64,000 bases of DNA. Source: Amyelois transitella (taxonomy: Eukaryota > Arthropoda > Insecta > Lepidoptera > Pyralidae). The notes beneath the pieces were generated by a model. The model saw only the letters and a program-made list of their open reading frames with translations, ran no database searches and was not told the DNA's origin. Positions 11,901 to 31,847 of this stretch are shown here, piece after piece (positions within the stretch are counted from its first letter, which is position 1; each line of letters starts with the position of its first letter). A program made the position numbers and the translations under genes. Location: the NCBI RefSeq assembly GCF_032362555.1, contig NC_083535.1:6634001-6698000 (forward strand), written 5' to 3'.

Positions 11901-14900
11901 CAACTTTTTATGAGTATTAATCAGTACTATTTATAAACATTAGATGTATTTGGGACCTAGAAGTTGGCAGAAGAAACATGGAATTTGATGCTCACGCCGG
12001 AGACGTCGTCACCATTTCTTTGGCTCCAGGTAATTTTCAATTTTAACGTGTACCTAAATAAGAACAATATAAAATTGAGTTTGTTATACATTGATTTGAA
12101 TGAATTTTTGCAAATAAAACGTTAATTTTATCGAAGACTTCGACTCCAATTTGTAGTAAATGTCCACTTTGAAATATTGAATCGGTACGAGTGTAGGTAT
12201 ATGTAGAGGTGTCAGATACTGACCAATTCTAAACAATTATTCCACATAGCAAACGAAAGATATATTTTTCAATTGTATTTATTTGTATATTTTTTACATT
12301 GCTATATTTATTACAGATATGAAAACTTACGTGACAGGTTCAGTAGACAAAACCTGTAAGCTTTGGGATGTCAGGGAGGACAAAGCCAAACAAACATTCT
12401 TTGGACACGAAGCAGACGTCAACAGTGTTTGCGTAAGAATTAAAACATAACCACAACGAATAAACATTGAGCCCTAGGTTACAGACACATTTTATGACAT
12501 AGGACATTACTAATCAATATAAATTTATAAATATTATGTCTATCCCTTCCGAGACGAACCAGCCAACTGGTCTAAAAAAAGGTAACATGGACGGCCAGCA
12601 TGAAAGCTTGCAGTAGATGAGTATTCTACAGTGCCACATGACACTTCTTCTTTTTGTATATACAACCTTCCTGCTGGCTTTAGTCCCAGTTGCATCCACC
12701 TTACTCTGGGGAGCAGCCCGATGTATGCCTTTGACCGTGGATCCTGGATTTGGTGAGTTAGTCAGATCAGGTTATTAGACAAAGCGACTCCCATCTGACC
12801 TCCGCAAACCTAACCCGTATTTGATCGAACATGGTAACACATCCAGTTGTCTGAATGTACAGGTTTCCTCACGATTGTTTCTCTCACCGTAAAAGCATCG
12901 GTTAGTATTCAAACTAATGAATAACTTCGAAAATTGACATTGGTACATACACGGCCGAGGTGGGATTCGAACTTGTGCCTTTATGCGCCACACGGATTTT
13001 AACCGGGAAACTCATTCATTTGGCTACCGACGCTCTTTTATTGTGTGTACAAAGGCTGAATATTTTTACTTTTAAAATAATACGTATGATGCGTCAATAA
13101 AATAATGACATAATACGATACTATTCTGTACTTCAATAGGTTTCAAGGTTTACAAGTTTTAAAAGATAGGAAGTCCTCATCTTAACAACATCCACGTATT
13201 AATAGCCACACAATTTTGATTACAAACATGAATTATAAGGTTTTGGAGGTCGCATTTATATTATTAAACAAAAATACGACGTAAAATGAGGATCAAAATA
13301 AAAAGGATTACATTTATTTTCGTACTTACATTAAGATTTGTAAAACAAAACCATTTCAATATTTTCTTTCGATTTGTAGGATCCGACTTGGTATTAGTTT
13401 TGTTTTTTGCAGTACCATAATAGCGGACAAGCCTTTGCAACGGCATCTGAAGACAAAACGGCTCGCCTATTCGATATCCGCAGTGACCAGCAACTTGGCC
13501 ATTACACTCCTCCAGGCAGCTGTGGGTTTACTAGCTGTGGTGGGTAGTAAATACTTAACATACATATTTCGACAACGATTGTGTGTGCCTTTTCGCTCAA
13601 AAAGATGCAAAGGCAATGTATGTTTCTTATCTTCTCTCTCTTTCGACCACTATTTTAACCTCACAGTTAGGATGAGGGAGAAAGTATTTCCAGTTGCTTT
13701 TAACGATTTTATTATTTATCCTAATGTTATGTGATAAATCCAGTTGTATCTCCGTGCAACAAGTTTAAGTGTGCAATTTTTCCACCTTATGTTATTATGA
13801 TACAAATTTTGCTCAGCCGAACTAATATAACCTATCGTCATTTCGAGCGTCTAAACCAGTCTCTGTTAATTAAGTAAGCTGACTTTATAACATTATTTAT
13901 CGTTGACAGTACCAGATTACCATCTATTCTAACATAAATAGAACTTGCTTATAAATTTTCCAGATCGTGTAAACCTTATAAACCTTTCATTCACATACCT
14001 ACAAGATAAAGTTATAAGTAGCTAAACCCAGGTTGTAAAGTATTTCCAAAATAAGCCTCGTTGCCGTTTAAATGACTCTTGCATCCGCTATCTAAAATCG
14101 ATATCTTCCATTATCTAAAAGCTATCTAAACTCTTAGTTACACACTTTGCAGACTATACTTAGCGCCTTAAACTTATATTCCGAAGCTTTGTGACCTGTT
14201 AAGATGTATTAAGGTGTGTTATTCTTTGTTACATCATGGTATTTAGAAGGTAATATTTTTATATTACCTATTAAATACCATGGTGTCATATTACTTCTGA
14301 ATTCTTTTAAAATTATGACTGCATTTTTTTTTGGATTTATCTAATTTCATCCGAAATTCTATTATTTGTTTTTGTTGTTTGTTTATTGTTACAAGTATTT
14401 AGAATAAGTCTTCACATCACTATTTGAAATTAATCATCCACAAATTAGATTATACATTTCCAAGCTCTTTTGAACCTTTCCACCATCATCTTCGACTCCA
14501 TTTCAGTAGAGGTACCTTAGAAAAATTTGACGGATAAAGAACCTACACTGTAAACTTTTACTATGCAAATCCTTAGATAAGTTTGAGGTATCGGTGAATA
14601 GAGATGCGCGTCCAAATTTTATAGTGGTTCGTATAATGAATGAAAGATTCGGCAAACGATCAGTAGCAAAAGGTGTGAAGGGTGGTTGCCACCTGATTTC
14701 ATATCCAATGCATTGGTGCAAGGGAGTTAATAATGCAAATTATTATTTTTATCCCTTTGGTAACCAGGTCTTTCATTGAGCGGACGCTACTTGCTGGCTG
14801 GTTCAGATGACAACTCTGTACACTCCTGGGACACGCTTAAAGTCTCCCACACAGGTAAACTTTATAATATGTTTGCATGTAGGCTATTTTTGCAAATCAA

Positions 14901-15329
14901 TCAAGCCCAAAGAAATCGGAAAATTAAATGTTGGGGACTTTTATGATTATCTTACGTATATACTTATATGTAAATGTAACACTAGCGGCCCGTCACGGCT
15001 TCGCCCTTGGTACGTTACTTACATAGCAATTGGTAGACCAAGTCATGAAATATAAACCTACCCCAACGTCTCGAGCAACGAAAAAATCTCAACAATGCAG
15101 GGCCAATTAACCCAATCTTAGGCGGCCGAACCCGCATGTCTGTCCGGCCATGCGCACATGCCAGACATATATTGCATATATAAATTATTATAATTTCGGC
15201 TAATACCTGAAAATTTTTTTAGGAACTCTGAATGCCCACGAAAACCGCGTGACCTCCATTTCGTTTGCTCCCAACGGCGTCGCTTTAGCTAGCTGCTCCT
15301 GGGACCAAAGCGTCAAAGTTTGGGGCTGA
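8905..15329 (+). CDS. Gbeta76C: Guanine nucleotide-binding protein subunit beta, visual type (Gbeta76C-like)
   Basis: WD40 beta subunit of the heterotrimeric G protein that couples rhodopsin to phospholipase C in insect photoreceptors. Nine exons: 8905-8973, 9055-9200, 9639-9772, 11403-11568, 11944-12029, 12317-12432, 13413-13539, 14768-14854, 15223-15329. All are GT..AG with phases kept, giving 345 aa; the fly eye protein is of similar length. The N-terminal helix ([20 protein letters not shown]) is the coiled coil that binds gamma. Seven WD blades follow, among them [83 protein letters not shown] and [12 protein letters not shown]. MPKxDPET at the N terminus and [11 protein letters not shown] are features of Gbeta76C rather than of the general Gbeta13F or of Gbeta5. 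The exon 7 donor (GTGGGT) is weak. Intron 3 and intron 6 carry repeats. A polyadenylation signal AATAAA is at 15433. Confidence 0.93.
9826..9875 (+). repeat. Direct duplication of about 25 bp in intron 3 of the G-beta gene
   Basis: GTGTTATGGAAACAGGAGAA followed by ATATT occurs twice back to back with no mismatch seen, which suggests a recent slippage duplication. Confidence 0.8.
10220..10720 (+). repeat. Composite interspersed repeat block in intron 3
   Basis: Contains AATCTATACATATAAT and AACAGTAAAAAT, a run of TCTG units, ACTGAACCGATTT and, at 10505-10615, a segment (AAGGCATGAGTTTGCCTGCA, TTACGAAATTTAAAATTCAAA) that recurs inverted at 18590-18700. At 10640-10700 another common repeat start follows (ACTAATATTATAAAGCTGAA). 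These are non-coding; the short open frame at 10244-10429 is repeat sequence. Confidence 0.7.
10716..10771. repeat. 26-bp inverted repeat, two mismatches, 4-base loop
   Basis: Arms 10716-10741 and 10746-10771 (TGAAAAATACTATTT on one side) fold into a tight hairpin at the edge of the interspersed repeat block. Confidence 0.75.
11163..11345 (-). repeat. Dispersed repeat family A in intron 3
   Basis: On the plus strand it begins at ACGTCTATATCC and runs through CAACAGTCTTGAAAAGACTG, GTTTGGCTTAATGATAGAAT and CATCGCCTAAAAGAAGAATC to the CCCTTAGTC region, so its sense strand is minus. It ends about 60 bases before exon 4 of the G-beta gene. The open frame at 11042-11287 crosses it and is not a gene. 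Confidence 0.8.
12540..13040 (-). repeat. tRNA-related SINE-like repeat in intron 6
   Basis: The minus-strand 5' end (13038 downwards) contains GGTAGCCAAATGAATGAG, then AAGTTCGAATCCCACCTCGG, the latter a good RNA polymerase III B box as in tRNA-derived SINEs. The body contains TGGATGCAACTGGGACTAA and GGTTTGCGGAGGTCAGATGG, seen widely in Lepidoptera. Exact ends were not determined. Confidence 0.65.
14231..14286. repeat. 26-bp imperfect inverted repeat in intron 7
   Basis: Arms 14231-14256 and 14261-14286 (CATGGTATTTA and AGGTAATAT in the left arm) pair with three mismatches around a TTTT loop. Confidence 0.75.
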
Positions 15330-15432
15330 TGGTTGAAGACATTTACTGCGAGTTCAATTGTTAACCTTCATTCTTTACCTAAAAATAATATTTCACAAGG
15401 CAAAAAGTTTTGCGTCATATTGCTCCATCCCT

Positions 15433-15438
15433 AATAAA
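15433..15438 (+). terminator. Polyadenylation signal of the G-beta gene
   Basis: AATAAA about 100 bases after the stop codon, the first canonical signal downstream of the gene. Confidence 0.5.
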
Positions 15439-16344
15439 TATCCGGTTTTTGGAAAATAATTCCATAATTTGTGTTTTTCTTATTCCTCGCAATCTTTAAC
15501 TAACAGTTTATTTATAAAGTCATTTGTGAAAATTCAATGTGTTTTTAATTTAATTGTTTGTAACCATTTCATGCTTATCGTTTTGACCAATGTTCATGAA
15601 AATCGCACACACGAGAAGTTCTACAGTAGGGCTTTTTTATTCCGAAAATTAACTGTTTCCATAATTTTATGAACGCCATTAGGCAGACGGAATAATTTGA
15701 ACTGTAATGCGAAACGAAAAGTACAGGATTTTGCAACTGATTATATAGGGCAAAATCCTTAGAAAAAAACATGGGGAAAAAAGCGCTCCTCATCACACAC
15801 AAACATCTGCGATGTTTTTAAACCATGCCTGTCAGTCTGCTCAGCGGCGACAAAAATTAAATTGTCATGATGCTGTCAAACCTCCGATAGGAGAGGATCT
15901 CTAAGAAGAAGACTTTTAATTTCAGATTTTTCTATCCCCTCCTGTACATAATATAATAAAATGATTAGTTATGAGTAAAATATGTATTAAGTATACATAA
16001 GTGGATTATGCGTTTTATCAGCCCGTTTGCCTACAGTTTCGAAGTACAAAAATAAGAACCTACATAACATAAGTCATAATGATATCTGCATAGAGAAACA
16101 ATGCACTATTGAATGCTTTAAAGTGCTCTAACTCCTCGACCAGTTTTCACTCGCGCTACTCTACCCTCTCCCGAGTCCAATAGTGCGCTTACACTTACTA
16201 CTATGTTTTCCCTGTTGACTAGTTGACGCCCGCAACTCCGTTTGCGTGTTATTGGAAATACGAAGGTGAAGGTTAAGGTTATTAAATTTACTCTAATTTC
16301 GGTACATATTACAGAGTAGTCCATTTGGCTTCTACATTACATCC

Positions 16345-16740
16345 AGAATCCATGGATCCAGATCTTCCATTCTTTTTTTGCCACAAGAAATTGCTCATCA
16401 GGTTAAAAACTTTTTTAAGACTTCATTTGCATTGTTCTGATAATGTAGCTGGTCTATAAAGGTTCTGCATCAGGTGTTCCAGGTCTTTGATTTTTATACA
16501 CCAACAGAAAATGCTCATCATGTTAAACAACTTTTGTTAAGACGTCATTTCGATATTTCCTATAGTTTAGCTAAGTTGTTATGGTTCGATATCAGCTGTA
16601 CCAGATTCCAAAATAAATTTTGCTCTATATGTTGGCCAGGCATAACAGTTATACAACAAAGTTTGATTTAAATCCGTTCTGTAGTTCCGGAGATTAGTGT
16701 GTACAAACAAGCATACAAACAGATAGCCTTTTTATTTTCA
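16345..16740 (+). repeat. Interspersed repeat with two tandem units of about 124 bp
   Basis: The segment GAAATTGCTCATCAGGTTAA, AACTTTTTTAAGAC, CATCAGGTGTTCCAGGT is repeated as GAAAATGCTCATCATGTTAA, AACTTTTGTTAAGAC, TATCAGCTGTACCAGAT. It is followed by GTTCCGGAGATTAGTGTGTA and ACAAACAAGCATACAAACAG, a tail common to insect interspersed repeats. The open frame at 16474-16671 lies in it. Confidence 0.65.
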
Positions 16741-16889
16741 AATTCATGCTTGGTTACTATTTTAATATCGTTATAATTTTTTTTTGTAAATATTCTTCAT
16801 GTACTTACAAACAATTTTTTTTTACTGTTTTATTATTATGTATTGATATCATTTTTATCGTCCGTAGCAAGACTGTCGTATTTTATGAC

Positions 16890-17720
16890 GTCTTCATTAC
16901 AGTGCTTTGATATTGGGCTTTGATGTCATCTTTATTTGTTGATGGGCACATTTTGGGATAGTGCCACTTTTCGCACATCACACATTTTGAAAACTGCCTA
17001 CATCTTCTTGCGGAACTACTCATTTTAAAACAAATATGACATGCCTTGCCTAGTTATTTTGCATTTAGATTGACTGTGTATAGTTGTTTCACACCAAATA
17101 CACTCTGCATTTTTTCCTTTGAAAACCCGGTTTATCATTTCTGGCTTCAGTAGCTGTAGTGAAGAAATAGGCTGATTGTACTGTATCAGAATCATTTTTG
17201 AGATTACCTTTTGCCATGTATCCTCTATTATGATACATCTTACTTCTTTAAAAAATCAAATTTTTTTGTAATTCATAGTAATGAATTACCAAAATTTTTG
17301 CTAGTATTAAAATGGGATTTAAAGCATTTAAATGGGAATGATTCCAAGCTTTAATACGAGTAATGTCATCTGGAAGTGTTGATTCAACCATTGGATATAG
17401 ACATTCTGCGTACTTCAAAGATAAAATGTAGGTCATCAATTGGTTATACAATGATCGTATTAACATTTCCTTCCTTTTAGACGAAGACTTAAGACACTAA
17501 TTTCAAAAGCTCCCCCAAATAATATTGGATAATGATCTCATCCTTTCCAAATCTTTCTTTGAGCTGCTGATCAAATATTGAAACTTATCGCTGTCATCCA
17601 ACCCAAGGAACCATGACAAGGAACTCAATTGCGTGAAATCCTCTAATTTCAAGTAAAATTTATTGCTTCTTTTATATTTTTGGTCGAAAATAATGTCAGC
17701 TATTTTTCTTTTTTCTTGAT
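16890..17720 (-). pseudogene. Relic of a BEL/Pao-type LTR retrotransposon gag
   Basis: Reading the minus strand from right to left in changing frames gives gag-like pieces in the expected order. First is a segment with FLGLDDSDKFQYL and LKERFGKDEIIIQYY plus LGELLKLVS (17640-17480). Then comes RSLYNQLMTYI, ECLYPMVESTLPDDI (17460-17350), and last a zinc-knuckle-like KCVMCEKWHYPKMCP (about 16960). DKFQYL, RFG and VESTLPDDI are features of Pao gag proteins. Stops and frameshifts separate the blocks, so it is dead. No LTR or pol was found next to it. Confidence 0.6.
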
Positions 17721-17759
17721 TGAAAATTCGTTTTAATTGTTATATTTCTCCACTTGGAT

Positions 17760-18460
17760 TTCATGGGTCTATACACCCCGGATTTTTGAGAGGCTTGCGT
17801 GGGGATATAAATCCAACACGTAGAGGCCCATTGGAGAAGTTGATGTTATGTTGTTCTCCTGCCAAAACCCGTTCCCGGGCATATCAATAGACGATATGTC
17901 CATGAACAGGTCTCGGCAGGAGGTGGAGCTATTATTGTTATTGGGACTATTTTTAATATATGCAACAACATAACTAATCAAGGTTGGCTTATACTGTGTT
18001 TTCAAAGTATTCAAACGGCGATATCATGTTTTAGTTATTCTCGTATGAGAGAGACAACAAGAAATGAAAATATTTTTTTCCATCTGGTATCTGTCAATGT
18101 ATTTTTTAGAAACCTCCATTTACATTGTCCAAATGCTTTTGTTGACATGGTAACATACGAGTACACTTGTGGTGCTTTAAAAGCATTTATCTGGATTAAC
18201 TCGAAATCGCATTTCTAGTTTCTAATAAGTGTTAAGATAAAGTATGTAATTGTACTGCCACGAGGGACGCGGGGATTTTCTATTGGTTCAATAGAATATT
18301 TGTGACTTTGTTTATTTTCCTCGATAATTCAGAGTTTCTCTCGGTCAAGATTCCAGCAAAAAGGACCAGAAAACCATTCTTTTCTTCAATCTTATACAGG
18401 TTGATAAATATTTTAGTAAAGAAATGTTAAATAAATTAATTAATATAACAAATATATTTA
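17760..18460. other. Interval without recognised genes
   Basis: AT-rich sequence between the gag relic and the next repeat. The open frame at 17769-18014 (minus) has no recognisable domain. It may be the upstream part of the same dead element. Confidence 0.4.
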
Positions 18461-18462
18461 TA

Positions 18463-18715
18463 ACTAGCTGTTGCCCGCCCCCACTTCGTCCGCGTAAATT
18501 TCGAGTTGAATCTACAATAATCTATACATATAATAAAACAGTAAAAATATTTTTTAAACTTATATTTATATGTTATACTTAGGTATAATGCTGTCGTACA
18601 ATGATAAATGACTTTGAATTTTAAATTTCGTAATTTATTTGCAGGCAAACTCATGCCTTGAGTTTATTCAAATGACGATAACTTTTTTAGTGAACCGATT
18701 TTGATGACTTTTTTC
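18463..18715 (-). repeat. Interspersed repeat, inverted partner of the block at 10505-10615
   Basis: Starts at ACTAGCTGTTGCCCGCC, contains CTTCGTCCGCGTAAATTTCG and AATCTATACATATAAT, and ends with a stretch (GAATTTTAAATTTCG, TGCAGGCAAACTCATGCCTT) that is the reverse complement of sequence in intron 3 of the G-beta gene. Confidence 0.7.
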
Positions 18716-18974
18716 TTCTTTTCTATTGCTAGTTCATACTCGGATCGATTACTACCACGAAGTACGGATGATAGATTATTAAGTACCTACTTGGTTTTCA
18801 ATATTATTGTGAGTTGTGAATTATTTATTGTGGAGTTGTTCATATTATTAAAAAGTAAGTAAACAAAGCATTGTGAATCTTCCTTTCTTTAAGAATTGGT
18901 TAAAATTCCAATCAGACACACTGGTTTACCTGAATAGTGTTTGATTAGCACATACAATGCATGTACGTCAGATG

Positions 18975-18980
18975 TATAAA
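18975..18980 (+). promoter_or_regulatory. TATA box of the fucosyltransferase gene
   Basis: TATAAA within GATGTATAAATTC, about 90 bases before the ATG. A start site about 30 bases downstream would fall near ACACAACTCGCACC. The position fits; nothing else tests it. Confidence 0.45.
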
Positions 18981-19068
18981 TTCATAACAATACACAACTC
19001 GCACCACAAAGTTGTACGAGTTTCATTCGGTTCTTACTTTTGCAAGTTGAGTAATCTATATTCTAAAG

Positions 19069-20373
19069 ATGAAGTTACAAAGTCATCCTAAATTTATAAA
19101 AATATTTTATTATTTTCTTTTTAATGCTGCTGTGTTTGTCCTTTTATATCAAACATTTGCAAGACACAACATTAAACCGCAATATGCAACTGTGATAAAT
19201 GAACTAGTGCAGAGAAACCAACAACATCGGAAATTGAAATACATTCTTCTTTGGACCCATCCTGAAGATACTCCGTTTGTTTATTTTGGTCACGGGACCT
19301 CTGTATTTGAAAATAAATCGTGCGAGTTTGCTAACTGTTTTGTTACTGGCGATAGAAATTTTCTAGGTGACTACACCAAGTTCGATGTTATAGCTTTTAG
19401 TAGTTCGCGACTGTCTGACATTTCACAGGCAACTGATATACCACCAAAGAGGTCAGCAAATCAAAAATATGTTTTCGCAAGTGTAGAATCTGCTGCTTAT
19501 TATCCTATATGCACAGATGAATGGAACGATTTTTTTAATTGGACCTGGACCTATAAATTAAACTCAGACGCTATGTGGGGTTACATTAACGTTCGTAATG
19601 CTACTGGACATTCTATTGGACCCATGACAGAAATGCACTGGATTAATTCGAGGCACATGGACAATATTGACGATAACCTAAGATCCACTCTTCGATTTAA
19701 AAACCGGATTGCTGCATGGTTTGTATCAAATTGTGAAACTCAAAGTCTCAGAGAGGAATTTGTAAAACAAGTAAATTTCGAGTTAAACCAGTATAATATA
19801 AGTGTTGATATTTTTGGAAGCTGTGGGAACCATTATTGCTCTAAAAAAATTATGAGAAGGTGTTTAAAATTGCTAGAGAAAAATTACTTTTTCTATTTCG
19901 CATTTGAAAATTCATTTAGTGAAGACTATGTTACAGAGAAACTAATGTATGCCTTGCAACACAACACGGTACCAGTCGTGTACGGAGGCGCAAATTACAC
20001 CAGGTATGTGATCATATTAATATTTTTAAAATAGGCATTATAGGTCATCTTATTTTTGCTCAATCATTTAATGTATTGTTTTAGGTTCTTGCCGAAAGGT
20101 TCTTACTTAAATGCCCGAACAATGGGACCAACAAACCTAGCACACAAAATGTTTGAACTGATGACTGATCTAAACGCTTACGCTCAGTATTTTAAATGGA
20201 AGAAATATTATTCGTACCATTACAGACATGAAAGCCCAGATACCGATGACTATTGTAAATTTTGTGCCATGCTTAATGACGAAGAATTATTCAAACGTAA
20301 GAGTTATTACGCAAATATGAGAATTTGGTGGTCAGACAAACACACGTGTACGATGAAAATCTCCAAAAAATAA
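19069..20373 (+). CDS. Alpha-1,3-fucosyltransferase (GT10 family), Golgi type II membrane protein
   Basis: Transfers fucose from GDP-fucose in alpha-1,3 linkage to GlcNAc on glycans in the Golgi. Two exons, 19069-20003 and 20085-20373, with an 81-base GT..AG intron in phase 2, give 407 aa. The N terminus has a short cytoplasmic tail and one membrane segment (about residues 10-28, IKIFYYFLFNAAVFVLLYQT). The N-terminal half has KYILLWTHPEDTPFVYFG and the family motif FNWTWTYKLNSD. The C-terminal half carries the GT10 signature FYFAFENSFSEDYVTEKLMY followed by ALQHNTVPVVYGG (about residues 275-306). Late cysteines (YCKFCAMLND, CTMKISKK) match the disulphide pattern of the family. I assign it to the insect FucT C/D-like group rather than the core FucTA only tentatively. 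A polyadenylation signal is at 20551. Confidence 0.9.
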
Positions 20374-20550
20374 CAAGATATTTAACTGTTTCTCGTGAAA
20401 AAACGCGATAAATAATATTTCTGTATTTAGTCTTAAGCTGCTGAGGCCTTAATAGAACCCTGAAAAAACTATTAGCACTACCTTTACATTCAAATCTTTT
20501 ATTGTAATCCGCTTGAAATAATGCCCAGAACTTAGTTATTATATTCTTAA

Positions 20551-20556
20551 AATAAA
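20551..20556 (+). terminator. Polyadenylation signal of the fucosyltransferase gene
   Basis: AATAAA about 180 bases after the stop codon. Confidence 0.55.
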
Positions 20557-20559
20557 AAT

Positions 20560-21600
20560 TATTAAATCAATTGTTTTGGCATGATGACGTTTTTTGTTTT
20601 GTTAAATTATTTCAGATTCACAGCAACTAAAACGTTGGCGAAATAATCGCGTCAATTAACAAAAAACTTCCTGATATATGCGTAACACATAATTAAGATG
20701 AGTCCAAAACACGTCTTTTATTTTGTATTTTATTCGCATCATAAACCTTATTTGTTTGGCAGCTACCTTAATTATTGCGTTTATGGATATGATATCTTAA
20801 AATTGTTCATATTATTTTATTCACATTTGGCATAGTTAATTATGAATAATTCTAAATAATTTTGAATTTTTAAGATGGACTTTCCCATAATTTTTACAAT
20901 AAATTTAAAACATTTAAGGCGTCAAATTAAAAGCCTAAAATTCACGTTATATTATAGTTAGGTTTATTCTATCAGGCTATTAGCTGTTACTAATGTATAT
21001 GTTTTAAAAACTTGTTTTTGTTCGCATTATTTGGTAAAGGCAGATAAAAGATCCATTATTTTTACAGTCTCACTATTGATAAAGAGTTATGTGATAGCAT
21101 GTGGGTGTACGAACAGGTTATTGCTTGCTCATGTCATAACCTGTTTATTCCATTCCATTTCAACCAATGCTATTAAATGCAATTTATCGAGAATGTTGCA
21201 ATTAGAATTAATAACAAAGTAAGTATTATTTCGTTGTAAAGAAATATTTAATTAATGAGAATGAAAGTTTCAAATATAAAAATGTCTTGTATTTCGTTCC
21301 ATTTAGTAACACGTTATGGATAATATTAATGACATCACCATCATCAGCAGGTTCCTAAATTATCTTATTTTTATTTTAAAAACAAATCTCTGTCCGTTTC
21401 TGTTCGTTTCTGAGCTTTCAGTTTTCACTGTTATTCTAACAATATACTTATTTCCGAAGGCGCAATACATTCTAATTAGGTATGTATGTATAATAGAGAA
21501 AATTCATTCCCAAGCGAAGCCGGGTGAAGTCGCTAGTTTATACATATTAAAATATTACCTATATTTTAACTATCTATTGAAACTAGGCATGTAGTTGACA
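20560..21600. other. Intergenic spacer between convergent fucosyltransferase and esterase genes
   Basis: No coding sequence recognised. Around 21495-21540 the text AAGCGAAGCCGGGTGAAG, TCGCTAGTT is the terminal part of a common lepidopteran interspersed repeat. The remainder is AT-rich and plain. Confidence 0.5.
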
Positions 21601-21624
21601 CACATTCTAGGTGCTTTAGATAAA

Positions 21625-29902
<8,278 letters not shown>

Positions 29903-29997
29903 TTTGAAACCGCTTGTTCCTAGTACACCAAAGAGTGAAACACGTGCCGCCTTCACTTGACAAAAAACTTAATGGAAACAAACGCTGTGAACACCGG

Positions 29998-30006
29998 TTT
30001 TATATA
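29998..30006 (-). promoter_or_regulatory. TATA box of the carboxylesterase gene
   Basis: Minus-strand TATATAAAA about 100 bases before the ATG at 29902. An initiator-like TTCACAGC follows about 25 bases downstream. Confidence 0.5.
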
Positions 30007-30059
30007 ATAACCTCTCACGTAGGCAAATGAACTTAACGTAAGCCAGACAGCACAGACGG

Positions 30060-31230
30060 AGGATCAGGAGGGGGCGAACAAATAATGTAAAATTAAACAT
30101 TGCTGAGCCAACTTAGAGTTAAAAGTATTAGCATTCAAAATCAATCCTATTTAATTCAGAATAGGTATTGGTCCTCGTAGGGAAAAGTGCCCGCGTAGGC
30201 CTATTGTCCTACGCATGTCACTTTACATTTCAATAAATTAAATTTAAGTTTTATCTTATATATTACTTAGTATATGTTAAGCTACGAACTACCTAAGCAC
30301 TGAGGCTAGCGTCCCCTTTAAGGAATAGAATGTAACGCTCTTTAAAACGGACATAGAATCCTTTTAAAGAACAGAACAATACTCTTCTCTAATCGGATAG
30401 CCTCCCCAAAAGTGTGCTGGTACTTCGCCCAAACAAATCGACCACTGGTAACAGAAGGTGCACCAGCTGAAGAAATTCTTTCAATATTGGTCGCCTACTC
30501 GCCAGAAGGGCTTTCTATTCTTTTAACTTAATACTTGATGCTGCTCCACGCTCTCGCTTCCTTGGAAATCAAACAAATCTGAAAATTTCTACTATCTTTA
30601 AGACTTGTGACAAAGTTAAAATTAATAACCATTTAAATAGCTTCTTCGCACTTTTGCATACAATAAAACCTTCTCGTTCCTTCCGTATACACTTTGTAGT
30701 ATTTATAAACAAGTAAATATTTAAGCAATATTAATCTTTAGATTTGAAACGTACCTAGGAAATAATCTTCTAAAATTTATTTTAATTAGGTAATTTATTT
30801 ATCTTTCTATGTACCTAAGTAGTACGGTCGCCTTTTTTAGAACCTAACATACCTACCTATTTTTTTCGTGGAATTTAGGTGTTACATGAGCGCACGTAGG
30901 TAGGTACATATGTCTCAATACAATGATCACCTAATCAAAGCTCTGAATAAAAAGTTTGAATAGAAGTGTACCTACTTATTATGATCTATGTCATCTTAGA
31001 GCAACAAGGGCTTCCGCGGAGGCTCGTGCTGCTCGTAGTAAGTATGTCAATGAATATATCTGTGTCATATTGACAATATTGATTGCCTTCGTCAAAAAGG
31101 AAGGTATATCATGTTCATGTTATATTTTATACTGTTGCCTATAGGATAATTTCAGCATGGTCATTTCTTATTGTTTACATCCGGGAATATATCAGTGGAA
31201 AGTATTTCGAAATTTTTCAGTAAAGGTCTT
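30060..31230. other. Interval between the esterase promoter and the PHD-finger ORF
   Basis: No gene recognised. Part of it, about 30400-30600, has higher GC and broken frames on the minus strand that could be old retroelement coding sequence, but I could not match it. The rest is AT-rich. Confidence 0.35.
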
Positions 31231-31238
31231 CCGGGTAT

Positions 31239-31847
31239 ATGTGCCAACCAATTAATATTTTAACAATGATATGCAAACGTTGTCTCAGTCATCTCAAGCA
31301 CTGCAAGGGCGTTAGATGTTCCCAATGTGACTCCAAGCCTTTGAAACCTGGTCACGAAGATTGTAGGGCGCTTTCTCAGAAGCGTGGCAGTGGCGACCTC
31401 GGCTACCAGTGGCGATGCGCGGCTTGTCACAATTCAGTCGGGGATACACCACAAGACACTAAGAACCAATTGCTCAGCGCAATCCACATTATATCGGATA
31501 AATTTGAACTCATCAACAAAATTCAGTTGCCTAAATTAAACAGTGACTTGATTGAGCTGAGATCTGCCACAGATAGACTTCTGAAACAAAATGAAGATAT
31601 ACTGCAAAAACTAAATAAAATTGATTTGAGCATGAAGAATAAGAATAAATCAGAAAATAAGTCGAACCATTTCTTCAGAGGGCGGCGAGTGAAGTTTGGG
31701 CCGACTATAAACACTTGCGATAGTGAACATATTGCTACAGGATTGATCAATGAAAGAACAGTTTACAGGCCCCGACGACGATCTTATATGTTAAATAAAG
31801 TTTTCAATATACTTAACAGGAAACTACGAAGAATAAATAAATATTAA
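31239..31847 (+). CDS. PHD-finger and coiled-coil protein, intronless (possible retroelement ORF1 or derived gene)
   Basis: Uninterrupted ORF of 202 codons starting at ATG 31239, or possibly 31269 (MICKRC). It shows a C4HC3 PHD finger: CKRC (about residues 13-16), CSQC (28-31), H and C in GHEDC (38-42), and CAAC (60-63), with a Trp before the last pair (YQWRC). A predicted coiled coil follows (LLSAIHIISDKFELINKIQL to LLKQNEDILQKLNKIDLSM). The last 60 residues are very basic (FRGRRVKF, YRPRRRSYML, NRKLRRINKY). PHD plus coiled coil is typical of ORF1 proteins of insect non-LTR elements, but those are usually longer and are followed by a reverse transcriptase. None follows here; the LINE at 32438 is on the other strand. 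It may be a truncated ORF1 or a domesticated single-exon gene. Confidence 0.55.
   Translation: MCQPINILTMICKRCLSHLKHCKGVRCSQCDSKPLKPGHEDCRALSQKRGSGDLGYQWRCAACHNSVGDTPQDTKNQLLSAIHIISDKFELINKIQLPKLNSDLIELRSATDRLLKQNEDILQKLNKIDLSMKNKNKSENKSNHFFRGRRVKFGPTINTCDSEHIATGLINERTVYRPRRRSYMLNKVFNILNRKLRRINKY

Noticed and set aside
29903-29956. Longer esterase N terminus beginning at 29956
   Set aside because: That codon is GTG; the first ATG, at 29902, directly precedes a proper signal peptide.
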